Source: Trueperella abortisuis
Lineage (GTDB): Bacteria > Actinomycetota > Actinomycetes > Actinomycetales > Actinomycetaceae
Assembly: GCF_030811095.1 (NCBI RefSeq)
Contig: NZ_JAUSQL010000001.1
Location: 1,612,001 to 1,676,000 of the forward strand
Length of the DNA stretch: 64,000 nucleotides
Reading direction: 5' to 3'
Shown: one piece after another, positions 53,752 through 63,530 of the stretch
Layout of the letters: every line of letters begins with the position of its first letter
Numbering within the stretch: the stretch's first letter is position 1
The notes under the pieces: generated by a model
Database searches by the model: none
The model's input: the letters and a program-made list of their open reading frames with translations, nothing else
What the model was told of the DNA's origin: nothing
Program-made: the position numbers and the translations under genes

Positions 53752-54294
53752 ATGAGCAACAAGAACACCAGCCGCGAGATGACGACCGCGGCCCTGCGCC
53801 CCCAACTCGAGCAGCTCGTCAAGGACGCCGGTTACGAGCACATCCCCACCCTGCTTACCCGCGGCAACGACGGCTTCGACTTCCACGACATCAGCGCCGC
53901 CGGATTGCGCCACCTCCTCCAGGCCGCTTACGCCGCCGGCCTCGAGGCCGCCAAGCAGGGCGTCACCACCCTCACCGAGGTTGAGGGTGAGGAGTACGTC
54001 GAGGCTGACTACCTGCCCCTGGACGAGGCCCCCGAAACCCTCACCGATGAGAGCGACGCGCACCGGGTTGGTACTCACGGGCGGTCCAACACCTGGCTGC
54101 CCCTCGGAGGCGGCCGGTACGCCTTGGTGTACACCACCTGGATCAACGCCACCGGCTGGGTGAAAATCCCCGCCACCTACAAGGCCAACGGCAGCGGCTT
54201 CGAGCGCACCGCCTGGCAGCCGAAGGGTTTCGACTACAACCACATGCGCGAGGAAGCGAACGCCGAGGCACTTGCCTGGGCCCTGGCCAACTAA
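53752..54294 (+). CDS. Phage protein, unknown
   Basis: A 180-residue protein from ATG 53752 with AAAAGGAG upstream. The N-terminal helix (MTTAALRPQLEQLVKDAGYE) is followed by HDISAAGLRHLLQAAYAAGL and a C-terminal part with FERTAWQPKGFDYNHMREEA. Soluble, no motif recognised. Expressed from the second copy of the repeated control element. Confidence 0.55.
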   Translation: MSNKNTSREMTTAALRPQLEQLVKDAGYEHIPTLLTRGNDGFDFHDISAAGLRHLLQAAYAAGLEAAKQGVTTLTEVEGEEYVEADYLPLDEAPETLTDESDAHRVGTHGRSNTWLPLGGGRYALVYTTWINATGWVKIPATYKANGSGFERTAWQPKGFDYNHMREEANAEALAWALAN

Positions 54295-54306
54295 CTAAGC
54301 ACGCGA

Positions 54307-54334
54307 GCCCCGGGAACCCAGACGGTCCCGGGGC
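54307..54334. terminator. 9-bp GC hairpin before the large terminase
   Basis: GCCCCGGGA and TCCCGGGGC with a 10-nt loop, 12 bp after the preceding stop. Separates the accessory genes from the packaging and head operon. Confidence 0.6.
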
Positions 54335-54363
54335 GCGCTCGTCCCACACGAAGGGAGCCAGCC

Positions 54364-55959
54364 ATGAACGACGCGTATGAGCCGACCGGGTTCATGGCTG
54401 AAGGCTCCCACTACGACAAGGCCAAGGCCGACAAAGCCGTCGCGTTCATCCAAGCCCTCAAGCACACCAAGGGCCGCTGGGCCGGCAAACCCTTCACCCT
54501 GCTGCCCTGGCAGGAGGCCATCGTCAGGGACTTGTTCGGCACCGTCAAAGATGACGGCTACCGGCAATTCACCACCGCCTACGTCGAAATCCCCAAGAAA
54601 CAGGGCAAGTCCGAACTGGCCGCCGCCATCGCCCTGCTGCTGACCTGCGCTGATGGTGAGGAGCGGGCTGAGGTGTACGGGTGTGCGGCGGACCGCCAAC
54701 AAGCCTCCATTGTCTTCGAGGTCGCGGCCGATATGGTGCGCCTGTGCCCACCGCTGGCCCGTAGGGTGAAGATCCTGGCCTCCCAGAAGCGCCTGATTTA
54801 CAAGCCCACGAACAGCTTCTACCAAGTGCTCTCTGCTGAGGCGTATTCCAAGCACGGCTTCAACGTCTCCGGGGTCATTTTCGACGAGCTGCACACGCAG
54901 CCCAACCGGGCCCTGTTCGACGTGATGACCAAAGGCTCGGGTGATGCGCGCACGCAGCCTCTGTATTTTTTGATCACCACCGCCGGTACCGACACCCACA
55001 GCGTGTGTTTCGAGCAGCACCAGAAGGCCAAAGACCTGCTGGCTGGCAAGAAGGTGGACCCCACGTTCTATCCGGTGGTCTACGGGGCTGAGCCCGACGA
55101 CGACTGGCTTGACGAAGAGGTGTGGCGTAAGGCCAATCCGAGCCTGGGGGTGACGGTGCCGATCGACAAAGTGCGCGCCGCCGCCCACAGCGCACGCATC
55201 AACCCCGCCGAGGAGAACAGCTTCCGCCAGCTACGCCTGAACCAGTGGGTCAAGCAATCCATCCGATGGATGCCCATGCACATCTGGAACCAGAACAATG
55301 CTCCCGTTGATCTGGCTGACCTCGAGGGCCGGGAGTGCTACGGAGGCCTGGACCTGGCATCCACGACGGACATCACGGCGTTCGTGCTCGTGTTTCCGCC
55401 CGACGAGAGCGTGGATGCGTACCGGGTGGTGCCGTGGTTCTGGATCCCCGAAGAAGGATTGAGCGCGCGCGTGGCCCGTGACCGTGTGCCTTATGACCTG
55501 TGGGCCAAGAGAGGCCTCATCCAGGTCACCGACGGCAACGTCGTCCACTACGGAGCGATCGAGGCCACCATCGAGGAACTCGGTGAGAGGTTCAATATCC
55601 GCCAGATCGCCTTCGACCGGTGGGGCGCGACCCAAATGAGCCAGAACCTTGAGGACGCCGGCTTCACCGTCGTCCCCTTCGGCCAGGGATTCAAAGACAT
55701 GAGCCCGCCCAGTAAGGAGTTCATGAAGCTAGCGCTGGAAGGCCGGTTGCATCACGGCGGGCATGAGGTGCTGGCCTGGATGGTCGACAATATCCACATC
55801 CGGCAAGACCCGGCCGGCAACATCAAACCCGACAAGCAAAAGTCCACGGAGAAGATCGACGGGGTCGTCGCCACCATCATGGCCCTCGACCGAGCCATCC
55901 GAAACGGCGGACAACACACCGAATCCGTCTACGACTCGCGTGGTCTACTTGTTCTCTAG
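54364..55959 (+). CDS. Phage terminase large subunit
   Basis: A 531-residue packaging motor. Walker A is EIPKKQGKSELAAA (Lys82), Walker B is VIFDELHTQP (about 172), and the nuclease domain has YGGLDLASTTDITAFVLVF with its catalytic Asp and a further Asp in MVDNIHI near the C-terminus. It cuts and pumps DNA into the HK97-type head. An antisense nuclease gene begins in its last codons. Confidence 0.93.
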   Translation: MNDAYEPTGFMAEGSHYDKAKADKAVAFIQALKHTKGRWAGKPFTLLPWQEAIVRDLFGTVKDDGYRQFTTAYVEIPKKQGKSELAAAIALLLTCADGEERAEVYGCAADRQQASIVFEVAADMVRLCPPLARRVKILASQKRLIYKPTNSFYQVLSAEAYSKHGFNVSGVIFDELHTQPNRALFDVMTKGSGDARTQPLYFLITTAGTDTHSVCFEQHQKAKDLLAGKKVDPTFYPVVYGAEPDDDWLDEEVWRKANPSLGVTVPIDKVRAAAHSARINPAEENSFRQLRLNQWVKQSIRWMPMHIWNQNNAPVDLADLEGRECYGGLDLASTTDITAFVLVFPPDESVDAYRVVPWFWIPEEGLSARVARDRVPYDLWAKRGLIQVTDGNVVHYGAIEATIEELGERFNIRQIAFDRWGATQMSQNLEDAGFTVVPFGQGFKDMSPPSKEFMKLALEGRLHHGGHEVLAWMVDNIHIRQDPAGNIKPDKQKSTEKIDGVVATIMALDRAIRNGGQHTESVYDSRGLLVL

Positions 55960-56940
55960 TGCGGCGTACCAGGTGGTGAACAGTTCCCTGGCGTTGGCCG
56001 CTAGGGTGTCGAATTCGGTCACTGGTTTGTGTGTCACACGCACGCCGAGCGCCCAGTCCACGTATCCCTGGGCGAGCCACGGCTGGTCCGTGAGGTAGAG
56101 GTTGGTGAGTTCTTTGCGGCGTTTGCCGTAGGGGCGTTTGGAGGTTCCTGGCCTGTTGGTCTTGATCTCGAAACGGGATGGGTCTCCAGCGAGCACATCG
56201 GTGTAGAGGATGCAGGCGTTGGTCACCCAGGCCGGCACGATCCCACTTGCGGGGTCTGGGTAGTAAGCGTCTGTCTCGTACACGCGGGTGCCGACGTAGT
56301 ACTCGAAATGAACATCATCGAAGTTCTCTGGCATTCCACGGCCACACACCTGGATCTGGCCAACGAGCTGGTCACCGGATGGGCTAATCGGGCTTTCGAT
56401 CGTGATGCCCGGCATCGCGCTACCGCCACGGTCGGTATATAACTTCCAGCCTGGGCCGAAATCCATGTGCTCGAGTTTGCTCTTCAAGAAACGTTCCACA
56501 TGGACCTTCTGCGCAGGCAGGGTATAGATGTCCTCGAGCCTGACGCGAGATTCTGGGATGACGGCCAGCAGGTCTTGCCAGGTGATGACGGCATCCAGCA
56601 TTGCGTCAAACACTGAGGCGTCTTCCACGTCCAGCACGAGGGCGACCAGGTAGTCCGAGGCTTCCTGTTCTTTGTCGATTTGCTCGCGCGACATGAAGTG
56701 ATCCAGTTTCGCTTCAATCGCCACCGCAACCTCCGTGCCGTCACAGGCGAAGCGGCACATGATGTCCACACGAGCGTCTTTCTCGCACTCAACCGCCACC
56801 AGGCGGCCAAGGCGAGCGCCAATGCGGTCCTCAAGTAGCTGCGTAACTGGCTCGGGACAGTGGCGGACTTCAGCGGCCATCGCCCGCGTGAGCTGAGGCT
56901 CAGAGGTATAGATCCGGCTGACGATTCGCGCATCACTCAT
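55945..56940 (-). CDS. Antisense PD-(D/E)XK-like nuclease inserted in the head module
   Basis: A 331-residue protein on the opposite strand, between terminase and portal. I prefer ATG 56940; ATG 56964 is possible. The core has ARVDIMCRF (Asp59) and EVAVAIEAKLDH (Glu76-x-Lys78), the PD-(D/E)XK arrangement, followed by a helical region. The C-terminal 150 residues are of unknown fold (YPDPASGIVPAWVTNACILY). Its stop overlaps that of terL. As an insertion against the direction of the module it is a typical moron, probably acting against competing phages or plasmids. Confidence 0.7.
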   Translation of the reverse strand: MSDARIVSRIYTSEPQLTRAMAAEVRHCPEPVTQLLEDRIGARLGRLVAVECEKDARVDIMCRFACDGTEVAVAIEAKLDHFMSREQIDKEQEASDYLVALVLDVEDASVFDAMLDAVITWQDLLAVIPESRVRLEDIYTLPAQKVHVERFLKSKLEHMDFGPGWKLYTDRGGSAMPGITIESPISPSGDQLVGQIQVCGRGMPENFDDVHFEYYVGTRVYETDAYYPDPASGIVPAWVTNACILYTDVLAGDPSRFEIKTNRPGTSKRPYGKRRKELTNLYLTDQPWLAQGYVDWALGVRVTHKPVTEFDTLAANARELFTTWYAALENK

Positions 56941-56985
56941 GCGTTTGATTCTTCCATCTCCCATCACCTCATAAGGAGGAAAGTC

Positions 56986-58287
56986 GTGGGAATCTTTAAC
57001 TGGCTGAGGCCCCACACCAGCACTGACCACACGATCGGTTCGTCCTACTCGTTCCTGTTCGGCCCCACTAGCAGTGGCCGTGCGGTGACGGAGCGCTCCG
57101 CCATGCAGATGACCGCGGTCTACTCCTGCGTGCGGATTCTGGCTGAGGCGATCGGCGGACTACCGCTGCACGTGTACCGCACTCGGGCGGATGGTGGGAA
57201 AGAAAAAGCCCTGGACCATCCTCTCTACCGGCTGCTGCACGATGAGCCCAACCCGGAAATGACCTCCTTCGTGTTCCGGGAAACCCTCATGACCCACCTG
57301 CTGCTGTGGGGCAACGCTTACGCCCAGGTCATCCGCAACGGCCGCGGCGAGGTCATTGGCCTGTATCCGCTGATGCCCAACCGCATGAGCGTGGGCCGCG
57401 ACAGCGCAGGCCGCTTGTATTACGAGTATCAGCGCACCACCGACGAACCACCCCACGCCCAATACGAGCGAGTGGTCCTGTCACCGGCTGAGGTGCTGCA
57501 CATCCCAGGCCTCGGCTTTGACGGGCTGGTGGGCTACAGCCCGATTGCGATGGCCAAGAACGCGATCGGCATGGCACAGGCCTGCGAAGACTACGGTGCC
57601 TCCTTCTTCGCCAACGGTGCCGCCCCCGGCGGCGTCCTCGAACACCCCGGGGTCATCAAAGATCCGGCCCGCGTGCGTGAGTCGTGGACGGCGACGTTTG
57701 GTGGGGCCAGGAACGGCAACAAGATCGCTGTGCTCGAGGAAGGCATGAAGTACACGCCGATCAGCGTGTCGCCTGAGCAGGCCCAGTTTTTGCAGACCCG
57801 TAAGTTCCAGATGGGTGAGATCGCCCGGATCTTCCGCATCCCACCCCACATGATCGGCGACCTCGACAAGTCCTCGTTCAGCAATATCGAGCAGCAGAGC
57901 CTCGAGTTCGTGAAATACACGCTTGACCCGTGGGTGATCCGCTGGGAGCAGGCGATCACCAAGACCCTGCTCGATGAGCGGGAGAAACCCGGCGTGTTCG
58001 TGAAGTTCAACTTGGAGGGACTGCTGCGCGGGGACTACGCCTCGCGCACACAGGGGTATGCGGTCGCCCGCCAGAACGGGTGGATGAGCGCCAACGACAT
58101 CCGCGAACTCGAAAACCTCGACCGCATCAGCCCGCAGGACGGCGGCGACCTGTACCTGGTCAACGGCAACATGCTGCCACTGTCGATGGCGGGCGCATAC
58201 GCCACCGCGCAAACCAGCCCGGAAGAGCAAGAACCCGGCCAGGAGAAGCCCATGCCACAGCAAACATTCCATGGAGGTAGGACATGA
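56986..58287 (+). CDS. HK97-type portal protein
   Basis: A 433-residue protein starting at GTG 56986 with AAGGAGG upstream. The pattern AMQMTAVYSCVRILAEAIGG then LPLHVYR, HPLYRLLHDEPNPEM, LLLWGNAYAQVIRN and FFANGAAPGGVL is the signature of the HK97 gp3 portal family. It forms the dodecameric ring through which terminase loads DNA. Its stop overlaps the protease start as ATGA. Confidence 0.93.
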   Translation: MGIFNWLRPHTSTDHTIGSSYSFLFGPTSSGRAVTERSAMQMTAVYSCVRILAEAIGGLPLHVYRTRADGGKEKALDHPLYRLLHDEPNPEMTSFVFRETLMTHLLLWGNAYAQVIRNGRGEVIGLYPLMPNRMSVGRDSAGRLYYEYQRTTDEPPHAQYERVVLSPAEVLHIPGLGFDGLVGYSPIAMAKNAIGMAQACEDYGASFFANGAAPGGVLEHPGVIKDPARVRESWTATFGGARNGNKIAVLEEGMKYTPISVSPEQAQFLQTRKFQMGEIARIFRIPPHMIGDLDKSSFSNIEQQSLEFVKYTLDPWVIRWEQAITKTLLDEREKPGVFVKFNLEGLLRGDYASRTQGYAVARQNGWMSANDIRELENLDRISPQDGGDLYLVNGNMLPLSMAGAYATAQTSPEEQEPGQEKPMPQQTFHGGRT

Positions 58288-59096
58288 CCAGACGCTTTTG
58301 GAACTGGGAGACCCCACCCGACCCCAGTACTGGTTCTTCGCCCGGCGAGCTGCCTGCTCGTCGGGTTTTGCGTATCGGAGGGGTGATCGCTGAGGACTCG
58401 TGGTTCGACGACGATGTCACTCCAGGCATCTTCCGCTCCGAGCTCGAAGCAGGGGCGGGGCCGGTGGATGTGTGGATTAACTCCCCGGGCGGTGACTGTA
58501 TTGCCGCCGCCCAGATCTACACGATGCTCATGGACTACCCGCACCCGGTGCGCGTCATCATCGACGGGCTGGCAGCCTCTGCCGCCTCGGTGATCGCCAT
58601 GGCCGGCTCTGAGGTACTCATGAGTCCGCCGGCGATGATGATGATCCACAACCCCGCCACTCTCGCGAACGGGGATGCGGACGAGCTGGCCCGGGCGATC
58701 GACATGCTGGGGGCGGTCAAGGACTCGATCATCACGGCCTACGAGATCAAGACCTCCATGCAGCGCGCCCGCATCGGACGGCTTATGGATGACGAGACCT
58801 GGATGGACGCAAGGGCCGCTATCAACCTCGGCTTCGCAGACGCCATCTACAACCCCACCGGCACACCACTACCCGCCGCCCCAACTGAGGACGGTAGCGA
58901 GGGTGGGGGTGTGGTGTTCAGCGCCATCGCCAGTGAGCGGAGCCTGGTGAACAAGCTCACCAGCCACACCACCAGCCCCGCCACACCCACCGTTGCCCGG
59001 CCGGTTCGTGTGCCTGCGCCGGGAGCGAGCCTCACCCAACCCACCGGCCGCAAGGTCGCTGACCTGTACGCGGCCCTTGCTGACCGACCCCACTAA
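58284..59096 (+). CDS. ClpP-type prohead protease
   Basis: A 270-residue protein with the ClpP fold: VWINSPGGDCIAAAQIYTML, GLAASAASVIAMAG (nucleophile Ser99) and MMMIHNPATLANG (His122). It cleaves scaffold segments during capsid maturation. A C-terminal extension (about 195-270) is Pro/Thr-rich and may serve as the scaffold, since no separate scaffold gene is present and the capsid protein has its own delta region. Confidence 0.9.
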   Translation: MTRRFWNWETPPDPSTGSSPGELPARRVLRIGGVIAEDSWFDDDVTPGIFRSELEAGAGPVDVWINSPGGDCIAAAQIYTMLMDYPHPVRVIIDGLAASAASVIAMAGSEVLMSPPAMMMIHNPATLANGDADELARAIDMLGAVKDSIITAYEIKTSMQRARIGRLMDDETWMDARAAINLGFADAIYNPTGTPLPAAPTEDGSEGGGVVFSAIASERSLVNKLTSHTTSPATPTVARPVRVPAPGASLTQPTGRKVADLYAALADRPH

Positions 59097-59135
59097 CCAC
59101 CAACCCTGAACCGCTTCTGGAAGGAGCACCCAATC

Positions 59136-60356
59136 ATGAGCATGACTTTGACTGACCTGTACGCCAAGCGCACTACCACCTGGGAGAAGGCCAAGGCCTT
59201 CCTTGACGAGCGCCGCGACGCTGACACCGGCTGCCTCAGCGCCCAGGATGATGAGGCCTATGCGCGCATGGAGGCTGAGATTGATGCCTATACCCGCGAG
59301 ATTGAACGCACCCAGCGGGCCGAAAACCTCGAGGCCACCCTCGCCAGGGCCCAGCGCCAGCCCCTCACCCTGGCCCCCGGAATGAACACCACGGATGAGA
59401 CCCCCGGCAAGGTGGGTACGGCGTCGGGTGAGTATCGGCGTGCGTTCTGGGACGCGATGCGCCTGAACCATTCGCCCGCCGAAGTCCGCAACGCCCTGAG
59501 TGTTGGCACGGACAGCGAGGGTGGTTACCTGGTGCCGGACGAGTTCGAGCACACCCTGGTAGACACTCTGGCGGATCAGAACATCATGCGCTCCCTGGCC
59601 AAGGTCATCACCACCACTAGTGGGGACCGCAAGATCCCGGTGGTTGCTACCCACGGCACTGCTGCCTGGCTGGATGAAGGCAAGCCCTATACCGAGTCTG
59701 ATGACACTTTCAGCCAGGTAAGCCTGTCGGCGTTCAAGCTCGGCACCTTCCTCAAGATCAGTGAGGAGCTGCTGAATGACTCCGCGTTTGACGTGGAGGC
59801 CTACCTGGCGTCTGAGTTCGCGCGCCGTATCGGTGCCGCTGAGGAGGAAGCCTTCATTAACGGTGACGGGTCCGGCAAGCCCACCGGGCTGTTCAATGCC
59901 GCTGGTGGTGCGCCCACCGTTGTCACCACCGGCAAGCCGACTGACATCGGTGCTGATGAGCTGATCGATCTGCACTATGGGTTGCGGGCTCCGTACCGGA
60001 AGAACGCGGTGTGGTTGATGAACGACTCCACCGTCAAGACAGTCAGGAAGCTCAAGGACACCGCTGGCCAGTACCTGTGGCAGCCCGCCCTGACCGCTGG
60101 CGCGCCGGACACAATCCTGGGCCGCCCCGTCCACACCTCCACCTTCGCACCCGAGGTCAAAGCAGGTTCCCGCACGGTCGCGTTCGGTGACCTGTCCTAC
60201 TACTGGGTGGCGGACCGTCAGGGCCGTTCCTTTAAGCGGCTCAACGAGCTATTCGCGACCACCGGGCAGGTCGGGTTCCTGGCCTCCCAACGCGTAGACG
60301 GCAAGCTCATCGTTCCCGAAGCGGTCGCGGTCCTAGCCCAGAAGGCCAGCAACTAA
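59136..60356 (+). CDS. HK97-family major capsid protein
   Basis: A 406-residue protein with GGAAGGAG upstream. Residues about 1-100 are charged and coiled (delta/scaffold region: AYARMEAEIDAYTREIERTQ), and the mature shell protein starts near 105 with the typical ALSVGTDSEGGYLVPDEFE. FLKISEELLNDSAFDVEAYL and GDGSGKPTGLFNAAGG are further family blocks. The protease encoded upstream should remove the first part. Confidence 0.95.
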   Translation: MSMTLTDLYAKRTTTWEKAKAFLDERRDADTGCLSAQDDEAYARMEAEIDAYTREIERTQRAENLEATLARAQRQPLTLAPGMNTTDETPGKVGTASGEYRRAFWDAMRLNHSPAEVRNALSVGTDSEGGYLVPDEFEHTLVDTLADQNIMRSLAKVITTTSGDRKIPVVATHGTAAWLDEGKPYTESDDTFSQVSLSAFKLGTFLKISEELLNDSAFDVEAYLASEFARRIGAAEEEAFINGDGSGKPTGLFNAAGGAPTVVTTGKPTDIGADELIDLHYGLRAPYRKNAVWLMNDSTVKTVRKLKDTAGQYLWQPALTAGAPDTILGRPVHTSTFAPEVKAGSRTVAFGDLSYYWVADRQGRSFKRLNELFATTGQVGFLASQRVDGKLIVPEAVAVLAQKASN

Positions 60357-60391
60357 CCCATGCAGGCACCCACGCGTAGGAGGTGGCAGCA

Positions 60392-60709
60392 ATGAACACC
60401 AACAACCTGGTCGAGTTAGTCAAAGCGAATCTGCAAATCACCTTTAGCGAGGATGATGAGTTGATCGCTCACCTGGTCGAGGCCGCCACCTCCTACGCCA
60501 CCCGCTACCAACACCACCCCGACAGCTTCTACGAGCACTCACTCATGAGCCAGGCCACCAAGCATGCGGTGGTCATGCTCGCCACCCACCTGTACGAATC
60601 CAGGGACGGTGCCACCGCAGGGTTCTGGGCAGACAAAACCGACGCCGCCCGGGCTGCCTGGGAAGCAATCAACCGGCTGCTCGTTTTGGACCGGGAATGG
60701 AAAATCTAA
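60392..60709 (+). CDS. Head-tail connector (HK97 gp6-like)
   Basis: A 105-residue helical protein from ATG 60392 with AGGAGG upstream. LVELVKANLQITFSEDDELI followed by HLVEAATSYATRYQ is the gp6-like signature. It attaches to the portal and begins the neck. Confidence 0.82.
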   Translation: MNTNNLVELVKANLQITFSEDDELIAHLVEAATSYATRYQHHPDSFYEHSLMSQATKHAVVMLATHLYESRDGATAGFWADKTDAARAAWEAINRLLVLDREWKI

Positions 60710-60756
60710 CAACATCACCACCCAGACCAAGGGGCAAGAAGCAGAGGTGAGGCGGG

Positions 60757-61089
60757 ATGGGTTTAGGACAGATGAGAACGTTCATCGACCTCATCCGGCC
60801 AGTGCATTCCCGGGATGCTGCTGGCTTCGAGATCACCACCGACCATGTGGTGGCGAGCGTGCGGGCTGCGGTCGAACACCAACACGCCACGGCTGCGTGG
60901 GTGAACCGGGCCGCCTACACCAAAGCCACCACCATCTTCCGCATCCGCGCGATTCCTGGTGTGGGGGTGGATGAGTCTATGGTGATCGCCGCACCCGACG
61001 GGAGATGGGTCATCGACACCATCGAACAGGTGGGCCGGTATCTGGAGATTGGTGCTCACCAGCACACCCCAGAAGGAGGGCAGCCCTGA
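60757..61089 (+). CDS. Head closure protein / head-tail adaptor
   Basis: A 110-residue beta-rich protein (MRTFIDLIRPVHSRDAAGFE, then FRIRAIPGVGVDESMVIAA and WVIDTIEQVGRYLEIGA), matching phage head-tail joining proteins. Its stop overlaps the next start by one base. Confidence 0.8.
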   Translation: MGLGQMRTFIDLIRPVHSRDAAGFEITTDHVVASVRAAVEHQHATAAWVNRAAYTKATTIFRIRAIPGVGVDESMVIAAPDGRWVIDTIEQVGRYLEIGAHQHTPEGGQP

Positions 61090-61514
61090 TGGCACGCGCG
61101 TCGGTGAAATTCCCCTCCGCGATCCTCGACGAACTCGATCAGCTTGGTGGCCGTTTGGATGATCATGCCGAGGCAGCATTGAAGGCCGGGGCGGCAGTGG
61201 TCGAGCCCGTCATGCGCACCAACCTCGCAGCATCAATCCGCGGCGAGAACGGCACCGGCCAGCTGCTCGGGGCCCTCGGTATCACGACCGTGAAGACGGA
61301 TCGGAGAGGAAACCACAACATCAAGGTCGGTTTCGACGAACCCCGCCGCGACGGCACCATCAACGCCAAGATTGCCGCCATCCTTGAATACGGGTCCTCC
61401 CGTCAGCCCGCACGCCCGTTCCTTGCCACCACCCGCCGGGCTACTCGCGCCAGGGCGGTTGAGGCAATGAAAGCCGTGCTCACCACCCGCATGGGTAAGG
61501 GAGGTGGCCCGTGA
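61089..61514 (+). CDS. HK97 gp10-like neck/tail protein
   Basis: A 141-residue protein from ATG 61089 with AGGAGG upstream. ALKAGAAVVEPVMRTNLAAS and YGSSRQPARPFLATTRRATR are typical of the gp10 family that joins tail to neck. Overlaps the next gene by four bases. Confidence 0.85.
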   Translation: MARASVKFPSAILDELDQLGGRLDDHAEAALKAGAAVVEPVMRTNLAASIRGENGTGQLLGALGITTVKTDRRGNHNIKVGFDEPRRDGTINAKIAAILEYGSSRQPARPFLATTRRATRARAVEAMKAVLTTRMGKGGGP

Positions 61515-61873
61515 GTGCTCCGTTGAGTCAACCATTGCTGGAAGTTGTCACTGGCGTGTGTGAGGCCTTGGCCATCCCGGTCAGGGTCTCTCTCTTTACC
61601 CCCACACCACTGCCGGACACGTTCGCCGTCACAACCCCACTCGGGGACGACCTGGGGCTGTGGGCGGACGGGGCACCCGGCGTCGAAATCGAACAAGCCC
61701 GCCTATCCCTGTACACGACGGGCAACTACCTACCCCTACGCGACACCGTTACCTCGGCGCTGCTCGCTGCTGGGGTCACGATCACCGGCCGCACCTACGT
61801 GGGATTCGAGGACGAGACCGGCTACCACCACTACGCCATCGACACCGCCGCCCACCGGGTATGGGGCGGCTAG
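61511..61873 (+). CDS. Tail completion/terminator-like protein
   Basis: A 120-residue protein starting at GTG 61511, of the size and position of tail terminator proteins (HK97 gp9/lambda U-like). The beta-strand-rich second half (GVEIEQARLSLYTTGNYL) fits that fold. Its stop overlaps the antisense Mrr-like gene by two bases. Confidence 0.7.
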   Translation: MSAPLSQPLLEVVTGVCEALAIPVRVSLFTPTPLPDTFAVTTPLGDDLGLWADGAPGVEIEQARLSLYTTGNYLPLRDTVTSALLAAGVTITGRTYVGFEDETGYHHYAIDTAAHRVWGG

Positions 61874-62814
61874 TCCTCGGCGTTGAAGAAGTCTTCGTCG
61901 ATGGAGTAGAGCGTGACCTCCCTGTGCTTTTCTACTGCGACACCGTAGGTGAGCATGAGGTTGGTCAGTTTGACGCCATCGATGAGCACAATGGTTCCGT
62001 GCGGGTACTTCTCTGCAATTGAGAGCGCGGCCGGTTGGAACTTGGAGGTCGTGATGAACACGCCAAGGCTCGCACCATGCGAATCCAGAGCTCCCATGAA
62101 GTCACGCACTTCAGGTGTTCCCACGGTGTTGGAATCGGCGTATCGCTTGGCTTGAATGTAGACGTTGGTCAATCCCAGTGGGTCTTGGCGGATGATGCCA
62201 TCGATTCCGTTGTCTCCGGACTTACCTACGCGCTGCTTCGCGCCGTGCGTGCCGCCATATCCCATGGCCCATAACAGTTCGACCACCGCGTTCTCGAAGA
62301 ACTCAGGGCTTTCCTCTTGCAAGCGATGCCGCAAGCGGGTCTCGACTTCTGCGTTGAACTCACGAGCCAGTTCGTCGATTGCCTCGACAGGGTCGGATGC
62401 CCCATCAGTGTCAAGATCATCGCCGTTTGAAGCAGACGACCCTGAAGCAGCGTTCTTACGTTCAGCAACCTCTTGTTGGTAAGCAACCCAGGCCGGCCAC
62501 TCAAGCAAGTCCTTCTGGGTGTACGAGGTCAAACCGCGCGCATCTACCGCCAGTCCATCATCGGTGATTTGGTAAACGCCTCGCTTGGGCTTAGACACAA
62601 GGCCCGCAGCGGAGAACGAGGAGCACGCCCAATTGATCCGGTTGACATAGCGCAGTCCACCGGAGGGTAGTTCTTGGGCGCGAGCCTGCTCATCAAGTCC
62701 AGCCAAGTCGGCAGCGCGCTCGCACAGTTCCCTGAAAGCAAGCGGCTTGCCGTCTGCCAGCGCACGCAGCACCAACGGACGGAACTCATCAGCAGAAGGG
62801 ACTTGCATAACCAC
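61870..62814 (-). CDS. Antisense Mrr-like restriction endonuclease inserted in the tail module
   Basis: A 314-residue protein starting at GTG 62814 with AGGAG upstream. The first 110 residues are a winged-helix region (Mrr_N-like: RYVNRINWACSSFSAAGLV). After an acidic linker comes the Mrr catalytic domain: GDNGIDGIIR (Asp205) and VYIQAKRY (Gln221-x-Lys223). Mrr-type enzymes cut modified or foreign DNA. Antisense to the structural operon, it is probably a lysogen-expressed moron protecting the host cell. Confidence 0.88.
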   Translation of the reverse strand: MVMQVPSADEFRPLVLRALADGKPLAFRELCERAADLAGLDEQARAQELPSGGLRYVNRINWACSSFSAAGLVSKPKRGVYQITDDGLAVDARGLTSYTQKDLLEWPAWVAYQQEVAERKNAASGSSASNGDDLDTDGASDPVEAIDELAREFNAEVETRLRHRLQEESPEFFENAVVELLWAMGYGGTHGAKQRVGKSGDNGIDGIIRQDPLGLTNVYIQAKRYADSNTVGTPEVRDFMGALDSHGASLGVFITTSKFQPAALSIAEKYPHGTIVLIDGVKLTNLMLTYGVAVEKHREVTLYSIDEDFFNAED

Positions 62815-62916
62815 AACAAACTCCTACCCGTCATAGGCGCGCAGTCCTTGCGTGCCTGACTCCCATCACCAAATTTACAGGCAGACATCACCCCTGACAC
62901 GGAAGGATCACCCACC

Positions 62917-63513
62917 ATGGCCACTATTGGGCTCGACAGCCTCTACTACGCCACCATCACCGAGAACGATGACGGTGAAGAAACCTACGCCACCCCCGAG
63001 CGGCTGGCGAAAGCGATCAGTGCGGAACTGTCCGTCGAAGTCGCCGAAGCCATCCTCTACGCGGACGACGGTCCTGCCGAAGTCGTTAAAGAATTCCAGT
63101 CCGGCACCCTCACCCTGGGAGTAGACGACCTCACCCCAACGGTCGCCGCGGCCCTGGTGGGCGCGGTAGTGGACAAGAACAAAGTGCTCGTCTCCGCTTC
63201 CGAAGACGGTGGCGCTCCGGTCGCTATCGGGTTCCGAGCCCGTAAGGCTGACGGCACCTACCGGTACTTCTGGCTCTACAAGGTCCGCTTCGCCATCCCT
63301 GCCGCGTCCTTGAACACCAAGGGCGACAGTATTGAGTTCGCGACCCCGTCTATCGAGGGCACGATCCTGCGCCGCACCAAGCCCGATGCTTCCGGTAAGC
63401 ACCCGTGGAAGGCCGAAGCCACCGAAGGTGACGCCACCAAGAACATCACCGATGGCTGGTTCAAGAACGTCTATGAGCCCGCCTACGCCACCACCACCGT
63501 CACCGCCAGCTAA
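62917..63513 (+). CDS. Major tail protein
   Basis: A 198-residue protein with GGAAGGATC upstream. The beginning (ATIGLDSLYYATITENDDGE) and EFATPSIEGTILRRTKPD near the end match the phi13-type major tail proteins of siphoviruses. It polymerises into the tail tube. Confidence 0.87.
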   Translation: MATIGLDSLYYATITENDDGEETYATPERLAKAISAELSVEVAEAILYADDGPAEVVKEFQSGTLTLGVDDLTPTVAAALVGAVVDKNKVLVSASEDGGAPVAIGFRARKADGTYRYFWLYKVRFAIPAASLNTKGDSIEFATPSIEGTILRRTKPDASGKHPWKAEATEGDATKNITDGWFKNVYEPAYATTTVTAS

Positions 63514-63530
63514 ACCGGAAGGAACCAGTC

